Source: Candidatus Ruthturnera sp. (GTDB lineage Bacteria; Pseudomonadota; Gammaproteobacteria; PS1; Pseudothioglobaceae). Taken from it: a DNA stretch of 47,780 nucleotides. The notes beneath the pieces were generated by a model. The model made no database searches and had not been told where the DNA came from. It saw nothing but the letters and a program-made list of their open reading frames with translations. Positions 28,860-36,784 of the stretch are shown piece by piece. A program made the translations under genes and the position numbers. Location: the NCBI GenBank assembly GCA_030599095.1, contig JAUVOQ010000006.1, positions 1 to 47,780 of the forward strand, in the 5' to 3' direction. The number at the start of each line of letters is the position of its first letter. Position 1 is the first letter of the stretch.

Positions 28860-30984
28860 TGGCCAAGTAATTTTGTCGATATTCTTTGAGAATTTTTTCT
28901 GTGTAGCCATTAGGTTGTTGTTTGGCTTTAAATACGAGTGTCAAGGCTGCTTGAAATGCGTAGCCAGCATACTCAGGTGCCATGTTGACATAATCAGGGT
29001 CGTTTTTGTTTTGTTGATCTACAACAACAGCCATTGCTCTAAAAGTCTTTTCGACCTGTGCTTTGCTACAAATTTTGTGCTCTATCCAGTTGGCTATATG
29101 CTGGCTAGAAATTCGCAATGTGGCTCTATCTTCCATCAAGCCAATATGATTAATATCTTGCACTTTGGAGCAGCCAATGCCTTGATTTATCCACCTAACC
29201 ACGTAGCCTAAAATACTTTGAGCGTTGTTATTTAACTCCTTTTGAATGGCATTATTAGTTGGTTTGGCATGGTTATTCATCAGCGGAATGATTAACAAAT
29301 CATCCTGATTAATATTGTCATTCATCAGTTCAACTTGTCTTTTAAAAATATCGAATTGATGATAATGTGTAACGTGTAGCGTTGCTGCAGTAGGTGAGGG
29401 CACCCAAGCACAATTTGCCCCCATTTTAAGGTGCGTCATTTTTTGTTCAAGCATCTCATTCATGTGGTCTGGTTGTGCCCACATGCCTTTGCCGATTTGA
29501 GCCTGTCGGTGAAAGCCACATTGCAAACCTATATCTACATTTGAAAACTCATAGGCTTGAATCCACGACTGGTTTTTAATGTCATTTTTAGCCACCATAG
29601 CGCCTGCCAACATGCTGGTGTGTATTTCATCACCAGTGCGGTCTAAAAAGCCTGTATTGATGAAGATGACTCTATTTTTAGCAGCCTTAATACAAGCCTT
29701 TAAATTAATACTAGTGCGTCGTTCCTCATCCATAATGCCCATTTTTATGGTGTTTTTCTTAAGCCCTAGTGCTTTTTCTATTTTAGAAAACAATTTTACA
29801 GTAAAGGTTACTTCTTCTGATCCATGCATTTTTGGTTTGACAATGTAAATGCTACCCATTGTTGAGTTTGCAGGCGATTTTTCTAAGTCGTGCATACTAA
29901 TTAATGTTGTTATCATGGCATCTAAAATGCCCTCACCAAGTTCATTGCCACTACTATTTTTAATTAAATCTGTTAGCATGTGATGACCCACGTTACGCAC
30001 CAGCATCAAGCTTGTAGCAGATAATGTGCTGGATTCACCTGATATTTTGGTGTATGATTTATTTTGGTTAATGCCTCTATTGATTGTCCGAGTGCCTTTT
30101 TGAAAAGTCACTTTCAAGTCTCTTTTCATGAGCGCTAAAAAATTTCGATAGTCCTGTATTTTTTCGCAACTACTAACGCTAGCAACGGAATCTTCAAAGT
30201 CAATAATGGTGGTCACTGCTGATTCCAATACCACGTCTTTAATAGCATTGGTATTTTGATCAATCACAAGTTCAATGTGTAAGTTGTTATTTTTGATTAA
30301 AGCGTTGCCATCTTCCGTTGTGCCAACAAAAGCCTGTGTGTTGTTTAGTTGCGTATGATTTTCATTGAGCAGTGTAAATTCTAATTTATTTAGTTGTATG
30401 TTGATGGATTTAAGCTGTGAATAAGAGCCGTCAGCCAAGGGGATTGTTTTATCTAAAAAATCATTAGCCCACCGAACAACAGACTGAGCACGAACTGGAT
30501 TATAACTAGCACCAATAGCAGTTTTATCTTTATTGGCAATAACATTGCTCACATACAACGCATCATACAAACTGCCCCAACGAGCATTAATTGCATTTAA
30601 CGCAAAGCGCACACTGGAAATTGGCACCACTAATTGTGGCGCTGCAATGATTGCAATTTCATCATCTACATTGTCCACCTGAATCGAAAAATCAGCAGGC
30701 TCAGGCAGTAAATAGCCAATCTCTTGTAAGAATTGTTTATAGGTTGCGAAGTCAAAACTGGATTGGTGTTTAATATGCCACTGGTCAATTTTCTTTTGTA
30801 AATTATCACGTATTTGCAATAATTGTATGTTTTCATTCTGCATACTGTCAACAATGCCAGCCAATGACGAAAAAAAATCATCAGTTTTAATGTTCAAACC
30901 CAGCATCACTTCTTGGTCTATAAATTGATATAAATCTTGATTGATGCTTAAATTGCGAATGATTCGATATTGGGCGTTTAGCAT
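28825..30984 (-). CDS. glcB: Malate synthase G
   Basis: Malate synthase condenses glyoxylate with acetyl-CoA to malate, the second step of the glyoxylate bypass. At 719 residues it matches the G isoform (about 723), not the shorter A isoform. Landmarks are IIDFEDSVASVSS, VKPKMHGSEEV, GIMDEERRTSINLKACI and NTGFLDRTGDEIHTSM. It is the last gene in aceA-aceK-(rraA relic)-glcB, so it probably shares their transcript. The start ATG is embedded in the stop of the rraA relic. The 3' end overlaps the rhodanese gene by 35 bases. Confidence 0.96.
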   Translation of the reverse strand: MLNAQYRIIRNLSINQDLYQFIDQEVMLGLNIKTDDFFSSLAGIVDSMQNENIQLLQIRDNLQKKIDQWHIKHQSSFDFATYKQFLQEIGYLLPEPADFSIQVDNVDDEIAIIAAPQLVVPISSVRFALNAINARWGSLYDALYVSNVIANKDKTAIGASYNPVRAQSVVRWANDFLDKTIPLADGSYSQLKSINIQLNKLEFTLLNENHTQLNNTQAFVGTTEDGNALIKNNNLHIELVIDQNTNAIKDVVLESAVTTIIDFEDSVASVSSCEKIQDYRNFLALMKRDLKVTFQKGTRTINRGINQNKSYTKISGESSTLSATSLMLVRNVGHHMLTDLIKNSSGNELGEGILDAMITTLISMHDLEKSPANSTMGSIYIVKPKMHGSEEVTFTVKLFSKIEKALGLKKNTIKMGIMDEERRTSINLKACIKAAKNRVIFINTGFLDRTGDEIHTSMLAGAMVAKNDIKNQSWIQAYEFSNVDIGLQCGFHRQAQIGKGMWAQPDHMNEMLEQKMTHLKMGANCAWVPSPTAATLHVTHYHQFDIFKRQVELMNDNINQDDLLIIPLMNNHAKPTNNAIQKELNNNAQSILGYVVRWINQGIGCSKVQDINHIGLMEDRATLRISSQHIANWIEHKICSKAQVEKTFRAMAVVVDQQNKNDPDYVNMAPEYAGYAFQAALTLVFKAKQQPNGYTEKILKEYRQNYLATSIVSLNHQAV

Positions 30985-31209
30985 TTGATTTCTTCCTTAA
31001 TGACAATGATGCCGTCTTGATCGGCGTATAAATAAGCACTTTATTTTCACCATGAGTGTCCAACACTTTCCCAACCAATGAATTCACTTAAGCGTTTCAA
31101 TTTGTCCTGAAAAGTTTGTTAAAGCACCATAAGTGTGATAAATTGGTTCTACATATTGCACTTCAGGGTGTAACCTGTCTGATACGCCTGCTGTTGCTAG
31201 TTGTGTCAT
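30978..31209 (-). pseudogene. Internally deleted, frameshifted rraA-family gene
   Basis: From ATG 31209 the minus strand codes 42 residues including AGVSDRLHPEVQYVEPIYHT and TNFSGQIETLK before a TGA. This matches the N-terminus of RraA-family proteins (D-x-V-x-VxEP-x-F-G-x-x-F-x-G-x-I-x-TxK). After about 50 bases another frame gives LIYADQDGIIVIKEEIKC and TAA at 30978, matching the family C-terminus (YADxDGVxVS). About 250 bases of the core are missing. The start still overlaps the aceK stop (ATGA) and the stop still overlaps the glcB start, so it was an intact operon gene before it decayed. Confidence 0.7.
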
Positions 31210-32942
31210 GATTTTGTATTGTAGATTTCAGACATTCTGTATTCAACTTTGTAAGGATAATAATCCTTAGCATTTCCCTGCTTAAGGCTGTTTTGTACTG
31301 TTTGCCAATAGTCAACGTCCAGTAATTTTTTATAATGTTGGTTAAATATCTGCCTATTTTTATGATCAGAAAACATAAAAAATTTAAACTCTTCTGGAAA
31401 CACATCATTTGGACCTACGTAATACCAAGGTTCAGATGCCATTTTATCTTCTTCATATTTAGCAGTTGGTATTTTTCTAAAAACAGGGTTGTTCATTGGT
31501 GTTATTTCATCATAATCATAAAAAACCACTCGATTTTGTCGGGTGACACCAAAATTTTTGGTGAGCATATCCCCAGGAAAAATATCAGCATTAATAAGCT
31601 CATCAATGGCACAGCCATAATCATTAATAATATGCGCAAGTTGCTCGTTATTTGCATTGTTGATGTATAAGTTTAGCGGTATCATCTTATTTTCCATATA
31701 CAAGTGCTTAATAATCAAAAGATCTCCTTCTATGGAGATGCTAGAGCCGACTTTATCAGTCAACTCTTTTAATAAATCTGAGCCTAAATCACGAATCGGA
31801 AATGCGACATTGGAAAACTCCCAAGTATCTGCCAAACGTCCAATTCTGCAATGACTTTTAACAAAGAAATATTTATCTTTAACCTTTTTTGGCGTGCTTG
31901 ATTTGGAAGGTGAAAATTTATCATTAATCACTTTAAAAACATAAGGAAACATAGGAAAAGTGAACACAGTCATCACCATGCCTTTAATGCCTGGTGCAAT
32001 AATTAATTTCTCATCAGTCACTTTGGAGTATTTTAAAAATGTTCTATAAAGCAAAGTTTTGCCGTGTTTGTGCAGACCAATTGCACTGTATAAATATGCT
32101 TTAGTTTTGGTGGGTAGAATTGATTTTAGAAAATCAACAATCGCAGCAGGGTAGCGGGTGTTGATAAAAAAATATGACCTTGAGAAGCTAAAAACCATAG
32201 AGAGACTGCTAATGTCTGTTAATAAAGCATCCACAGATAAGCCAGTTTTTTCATCATTAAGAATGGCAATTAGCAAAGGCTGAGAGGTGTTGTTGTGTGA
32301 AATAATTTTGCCAATTAGATAGCTTGCTTTTCTTCTGAAAAATGGCGAGTTAATCATTTGAAGTTCACAAGATTGCCCTTCTAAAAGATTTGTTTGTTTA
32401 ATCAGTTGTTGTGCTAATCTTTGTGCATCACGATCAATATTTTCATAATTCTCGTTAAAGCAAAAACTGTTTAAGATTGACTTGATGATGGTTTCAAGAT
32501 TTTTATCTTTAATATAATAACTGGTGATAACTGGGTTGTCTATGTCAATAAATGTTGTGGAAATACCCGGTCTTACAAAAATAAAATTGTTGTTATAAAA
32601 GCGCTTGTCAAACAAACGACAAAACATTGAATTGTAGAAAGTTTCTGCCAGTTCAGGCTGATTGCAAGTGGCAATTAAGTTAATATAGGCAAGTTTGGTA
32701 TTGGCCCATAAAGTTTCATCAAATTGGCTGATATTAATGTTTTTTTCAATATCTTTACAAAATTTTTTAACTTGCTTATCGTAGAAGTATATTCTGTGTT
32801 TTGAATCTTTTAATAATTGCATCCATTGTCTTTTTTCAAAGTATTTTTTTGCACGTACAGAACTTTCTCTAAAGGACTTATAATGTGTTTCAAAGCCGCT
32901 TAGTATTTTTTCTGCAGTGATTGTTGAAAGATTCTTATCCAT
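31206..32942 (-). CDS. aceK: Isocitrate dehydrogenase kinase/phosphatase
   Basis: AceK reversibly phosphorylates isocitrate dehydrogenase and so decides how much isocitrate enters the glyoxylate bypass. The 578-residue protein is full length. It has the ATP-site block APGIKGMVMTVF with YVFKVINDKF, then RIGRLADTWEF, IFPGDMLTKNFGVTR, VVFYDYDEI and SEPWYYVGPNDVFPEEF, all matching the E. coli protein. It follows aceA after 98 bases. Its TGA overlaps the ATG of the rraA relic. Confidence 0.96.
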   Translation of the reverse strand: MDKNLSTITAEKILSGFETHYKSFRESSVRAKKYFEKRQWMQLLKDSKHRIYFYDKQVKKFCKDIEKNINISQFDETLWANTKLAYINLIATCNQPELAETFYNSMFCRLFDKRFYNNNFIFVRPGISTTFIDIDNPVITSYYIKDKNLETIIKSILNSFCFNENYENIDRDAQRLAQQLIKQTNLLEGQSCELQMINSPFFRRKASYLIGKIISHNNTSQPLLIAILNDEKTGLSVDALLTDISSLSMVFSFSRSYFFINTRYPAAIVDFLKSILPTKTKAYLYSAIGLHKHGKTLLYRTFLKYSKVTDEKLIIAPGIKGMVMTVFTFPMFPYVFKVINDKFSPSKSSTPKKVKDKYFFVKSHCRIGRLADTWEFSNVAFPIRDLGSDLLKELTDKVGSSISIEGDLLIIKHLYMENKMIPLNLYINNANNEQLAHIINDYGCAIDELINADIFPGDMLTKNFGVTRQNRVVFYDYDEITPMNNPVFRKIPTAKYEEDKMASEPWYYVGPNDVFPEEFKFFMFSDHKNRQIFNQHYKKLLDVDYWQTVQNSLKQGNAKDYYPYKVEYRMSEIYNTKS

Positions 32943-32965
32943 AGCGTTGTCATTTAACCAGTGTT

Positions 32966-33022
32966 AATTTGCTTAATTTATCAGCTGAGTTGCCTACATT
33001 CAGATACCGCTTCAAGCAAATT
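32966..33022. other. Inverted repeat in the aceA-aceK gap
   Basis: Nine-base arms (aatttgctt at 32966-32974 and aagcaaatt at 33014-33022) are separated by 39 bases between the aceA stop and the aceK start. In E. coli the aceA-aceK gap contains repeats thought to lower aceK expression. A long-range hairpin here could do likewise, but the arms are short and AT-rich. Confidence 0.35.
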
Positions 33023-33040
33023 TAAAGCAGGGTTAAGACT

Positions 33041-34345
33041 TTAAAATTGTGCCTCTTCTGTTGAGCCTGTTAAGGCAGTTACTGAAGAGGTGCCACCTTG
33101 AATAACCGTAGTAACATCATCAAAATAACCCGCACCCACTTCTTGTTGATGAGAGACAAATGTATAGCCTTTGTCTGCTGCTACAAATTCAGGCTCTTGA
33201 ACTTTTTCAACATAGTGCTTCATGCCCTCACCTTGAGCATATTCATGAGCAAGTTCAAACATGTTATACCACATATTATGAATACCAGCCAGAGTGATGA
33301 ATTGATACTGATATCCCATGATAGCAATGTCTTCTTGGAAAGAGGCTATTTGGCTATCGGTTAGATTTTTTTTCCAATTGAACGAAGGCGAGCAGTTGTA
33401 TGCCAGCAGTTGTTCTGGATTGTCAGCCAATACTGCTTGGGCAAATTCACGAGCAAAACCTAGATCTGGTTTTCCAGTTTCACACCACACCAAATCAGCA
33501 TAAGGCGCATATGAAATACCACGTGAAATGGCTTGTTCAAGACCATTTTTAACAATATAAAACCCTTCTGGAGTGCGTTTACCAGTTACAAATCTTTCAT
33601 CTCTAGGGTCTATATCAGAAGTTAATAGAGTTGCTGCCTCAGCATCAGTTCGTGCTAATACAACCGTAGGAACACCCATTACATCTGCTGCTAAGCGTGC
33701 TGAAGTAAGTTTTTGAATCGCCTCTTGAGTGGGGACTAAAACCTTGCCGCCCATATGCCCACATTTTTTAACCGAAGCCAGTTGGTCTTCAAAATGAGCC
33801 GCCGCTGCACCATTGGCAATCATGTTTTTCATCAACTCATAAGCATTTAATACACCACCAAAACCAGCCTCGGCATCAGCAATAATAGGTAGAAAATAAT
33901 CAACATGTTCTTGATCGTTTTGGTTAATGCCTTTTGCCCACTGAATCTCATCAGCACGTTTAAAGGTATTGTTGATGCGACGTACCATTGTTGGCACTGA
34001 ATCATACGCATACAAAGACTGATCAGGATACATGGTTTCTGATGTGTTGCCATCAGCAGCAACTTGCCAGCCTGATAAATAAATTGCCTCAATGCCTGCT
34101 TTTGCTTGTTGCATTGCTTGACCTGCTGTGATTGCACCCATACAATTAACATAACTTTTTTTAGAAGAGCCATTAATCAGTTTCCATAATTTTTCAGCGC
34201 CTAGTCGTGCATAAGTGTATTCAGGTTGTATGGATCCACGTAGGCGTACAACATCTTGTGCACCATAAGCACGTTTCACATTTTTCCAACGTGGATTCTC
34301 AGCCCAGTCTTTTGTCAATGCATCTGCTTGTTCTTGTCTATTCAT
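33041..34345 (-). CDS. aceA: Isocitrate lyase
   Basis: AceA cleaves isocitrate to succinate and glyoxylate. At 434 residues it equals the E. coli enzyme. The catalytic C195 sits in the signature [14 protein letters not shown]. Other marks are [24 protein letters not shown] and YNCSPSFNW. It is the promoter-proximal gene of the locus. A G-rich Shine-Dalgarno (GGGGGG) precedes the ATG by three bases, and a TATAAT -10 box inside a palindrome lies further upstream. Confidence 0.97.
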   Translation of the reverse strand: MNRQEQADALTKDWAENPRWKNVKRAYGAQDVVRLRGSIQPEYTYARLGAEKLWKLINGSSKKSYVNCMGAITAGQAMQQAKAGIEAIYLSGWQVAADGNTSETMYPDQSLYAYDSVPTMVRRINNTFKRADEIQWAKGINQNDQEHVDYFLPIIADAEAGFGGVLNAYELMKNMIANGAAAAHFEDQLASVKKCGHMGGKVLVPTQEAIQKLTSARLAADVMGVPTVVLARTDAEAATLLTSDIDPRDERFVTGKRTPEGFYIVKNGLEQAISRGISYAPYADLVWCETGKPDLGFAREFAQAVLADNPEQLLAYNCSPSFNWKKNLTDSQIASFQEDIAIMGYQYQFITLAGIHNMWYNMFELAHEYAQGEGMKHYVEKVQEPEFVAADKGYTFVSHQQEVGAGYFDDVTTVIQGGTSSVTALTGSTEEAQF

Positions 34346-34378
34346 AAACCCCCCAGTGTGTTATTTTTATTCAATGAT

Positions 34379-34393
34379 TGATTATATTAATCA
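34379..34393. promoter_or_regulatory. Palindrome over the aceA -10 box, candidate IclR-family operator
   Basis: A perfect palindrome, TGATTA-tat-TAATCA, lies in the 109-base gap between the divergent aceA and iclR-type genes. On the minus strand it contains TATAAT (34386-34381), the best -10 box for aceA, with a weak TTCAAA 18 bases upstream. A dimeric repressor bound here would block polymerase. The match to the E. coli IclR site is poor, so the assignment rests on position and symmetry. Confidence 0.5.
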
Positions 34394-34454
34394 TACATAG
34401 GTGGTTTGAATTTAAGGTTGTTTTTTTTCACTATATAGTTTATTATTCCATAAT

Positions 34455-35141
34455 ATGAAAAAAATAACGAATAAAAAAATGACTGCGATAGAAAAAAGTT
34501 TGTATATTTTGTCTATTTTCTCTATGGATAAACCCATGTTAAGTTTGAAAGAGATTTGCACCAGAGTAAAATTTAACCCCTCAACCACGTATCGAATACT
34601 GCAAACTTTGGCTGATTATGGCTACGTTGTGCGTACTGCAGATAAAAATTATTGCATTGGCACGCAGCCTTTATTTTTAAGTGCCATTTATAAAAACACC
34701 AATCATTTAACCCAAATTAGGCCTATTGTTGATGGTATTCGGAATGCTTGCGATGAAACAGCTTCGTTTTTTATTGAAGAGGACGGTCATCGTATTTGCT
34801 TATATCGCGCTCATTCTTTTGACAAAATTCGCCATAACATCGATCAAGGCACTAGATTAGAACTTAATCGGGGCGCTTCAGGGCGAATAATCCTAGCCTA
34901 TGGTCAGCGTAAAAACGACCCCAGTGGCTTTTTTAAAAATATTCGTGATAAGGGTTATTATGTTTCAGTTAATGAGCATAATATTTCTTTGTTTGCAATT
35001 TCAATCCCAGTTGTTGCTGATAATGGTCATTTTGTAGGGGCATTAACCGTATCTGGACCTATTAGTCGTTTCAGCGATATAAGGCAGAAGGTATTGTTAT
35101 CATTGCTAACCAAATATGTGCGTGATATTCACATACCTTGA
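34455..35141 (+). CDS. IclR-family transcriptional regulator of the glyoxylate shunt locus
   Basis: The 228-residue protein has an N-terminal winged helix-turn-helix (residues about 10-65, with LSLKEICTRVKFNPSTTYRILQTL) and a C-terminal IclR effector domain (about 80-225, ending in SIPVVADNGHFVGALTVSGP). It is divergent from aceA, the usual sign that a regulator controls its neighbour. It is slightly shorter than E. coli IclR (274). I infer repression of aceA-aceK-glcB and possible autoregulation; activation cannot be excluded. The effector is unknown. Confidence 0.85.
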   Translation: MKKITNKKMTAIEKSLYILSIFSMDKPMLSLKEICTRVKFNPSTTYRILQTLADYGYVVRTADKNYCIGTQPLFLSAIYKNTNHLTQIRPIVDGIRNACDETASFFIEEDGHRICLYRAHSFDKIRHNIDQGTRLELNRGASGRIILAYGQRKNDPSGFFKNIRDKGYYVSVNEHNISLFAISIPVVADNGHFVGALTVSGPISRFSDIRQKVLLSLLTKYVRDIHIP

Positions 35142-35142
35142 A

Positions 35143-35886
35143 CTATAGAAGACGCTGTCTATTTAACTCAAAGAGTGTTATCCCCGTGGCGACAGACACG
35201 TTTAAACTCTCCACCTTGCCTTGCATGGGAATTTTAGCCAATTGGTCGCAAGATTGTTTGGTTAGTCTTCTAAGACCAGAGCCTTCAGCACCCATAATGA
35301 TAGCATTTGGCGTGGTTAAATCTATTTGGTAAATGGAGGTATCGGCAGAGCCATCTAAACCGATTACCCAAATATTTTGTTGTTGTAGTGCTTTAATGGT
35401 GCGCGATAGATTGGTTACTTGGAAAATTTTTAACTGGTTAAGCGCACCTGCAGAAGTTTTATACACCAGTGCGTTAATAGGCGCTGAGCCATCTTTATTA
35501 ATGACCACACAATCAACCCCAGCTGCATTAGCACTGCGTAAGCAAGCGCCTAAATTTCTAGGGTCTTGAATAGAATCAAGTATTAAAATTAAACCAGTAT
35601 TGTCCAATTTAGACACATAAGAGATTAATTCACCTTGGTTGGGTAGGATGGGTAATAATATTTCAGCTGCAACGCCTTGATGAGTTTGATGCTTGCTTAA
35701 TTTGTCTAGTTGGGTTTTGGTGCGCTGTTGAACACTAATGCCAAAATTGTTAAACTCAGAGGTGAGGGTGTTTAAGCGTTTATCAGACCTAGTGTTTAGT
35801 GTAAAGACCTTGATAAAATATTCAGGGTTGGATTCTAACTGTGCTTGAACAGCGTGAAAGCCAGTGATAATCATTGATTTTGACAT
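35143..35886 (-). CDS. rlmB: 23S rRNA (guanosine2251-2'-O)-methyltransferase
   Basis: RlmB methylates the ribose of G2251 in the peptidyl-transferase centre. The 247-residue SpoU-family protein has an N-terminal L30e-like RNA-binding domain and a C-terminal knotted SAM domain. The three SpoU motifs are ILDSIQDPRNLGACLRSA, IIMGAEGSGLRRL and ESLNVSVATGITLFEL. RlmB is favoured over TrmH by length and the N-terminal domain. The gene follows surA directly and ends one base from the iclR-type gene's stop. Confidence 0.9.
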   Translation of the reverse strand: MSKSMIITGFHAVQAQLESNPEYFIKVFTLNTRSDKRLNTLTSEFNNFGISVQQRTKTQLDKLSKHQTHQGVAAEILLPILPNQGELISYVSKLDNTGLILILDSIQDPRNLGACLRSANAAGVDCVVINKDGSAPINALVYKTSAGALNQLKIFQVTNLSRTIKALQQQNIWVIGLDGSADTSIYQIDLTTPNAIIMGAEGSGLRRLTKQSCDQLAKIPMQGKVESLNVSVATGITLFELNRQRLL

Positions 35887-36783
35887 CTATAACTTATTGT
35901 CAAAAATTTCAATATAAGCCTTTTTCCTTAATTTTTTTACCCAGTCATTAAAGTGGGCATTTTGCTTTTGATGCACCAGTTTAGCTTTAAGTTTAATCAA
36001 GTAGTTATCAACATTACGCTTGTCAATAATTTTAACAATTCTCCAAACTTGCCCTATTTTAAATGGCTGTGATAAGTCGCCTACCGAAAGATTTTTTAAA
36101 TTCTGTTTAAAAACTTCTGGTAATTTTGATAGACTAAGCCAACTAGATTCACCGCCATTTTTATAAGAAGCATCTTGCGAGTGAAGTTTTGCTAAAGTAG
36201 AGAATGAATCTCCTTTGTTAATTTTCTCGCTTAAATCAATTAAGAAGTCTTTAATTAAGCTGTCTTTTGATTGCAATAATGAGTCTGCCCGATCAATAAA
36301 GTTGATAGCAATTTGTGCAATTTTTATTTGCTGCTCTAACTTGCTTGAATGATTAGGGGTTTTGAGCAATTGCTTGGTTATTTCAGACTCAGTAAGTTTA
36401 ATATCAAGATTTTCAACAATAAACTGCCTAAGACCTTCTAGCGATAAACTCCGTTTCACATGCTCAATAATCTCATCAAATTGAGGCAGAGATTTCAATT
36501 GCATTAAACTTAAATTGTTGTCTGAGGCAATATCAATCAACATGCCATTAATCGCATTTTCTTTTGGCGTAATGTTTAGTTGCTTAATTTGTTGTAATTT
36601 CAAAATTAAGTCTATTTGTTGATTGACCAAGACCAACTTTTGCACTTTAGTGTGGTTAGGTTCAAGGTCAATACTAATTTGGTCAAAAGTGACCAAGTCA
36701 TCATTAACAACGGCAACAATGCTGTTAGGCGTGGCAAATACATGCAATGAAAATGCACAAATTAGTAGTAAGGTTTTATTCAT
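35887..36783 (-). CDS. surA: Periplasmic chaperone SurA (single-parvulin form)
   Basis: SurA escorts outer-membrane proteins through the periplasm to BamA. The 298-residue protein has a signal peptide (MNKTLLLICAFSLHVFA), the N-terminal SurA domain starting SIVAVVNDDLVTFDQI, and one parvulin-like domain (about residues 150-255, with GDSFSTLAKLHSQD and GGESSWLSLSKLPEVF). E. coli SurA has two parvulin domains (428 aa), so one is missing here. I chose ATG 36783 at the signal peptide; an upstream ATG at 36798 would lie inside lptD. It begins one base after the lptD stop. Confidence 0.87.
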   Translation of the reverse strand: MNKTLLLICAFSLHVFATPNSIVAVVNDDLVTFDQISIDLEPNHTKVQKLVLVNQQIDLILKLQQIKQLNITPKENAINGMLIDIASDNNLSLMQLKSLPQFDEIIEHVKRSLSLEGLRQFIVENLDIKLTESEITKQLLKTPNHSSKLEQQIKIAQIAINFIDRADSLLQSKDSLIKDFLIDLSEKINKGDSFSTLAKLHSQDASYKNGGESSWLSLSKLPEVFKQNLKNLSVGDLSQPFKIGQVWRIVKIIDKRNVDNYLIKLKAKLVHQKQNAHFNDWVKKLRKKAYIEIFDNKL

Positions 36784-36784
36784 T

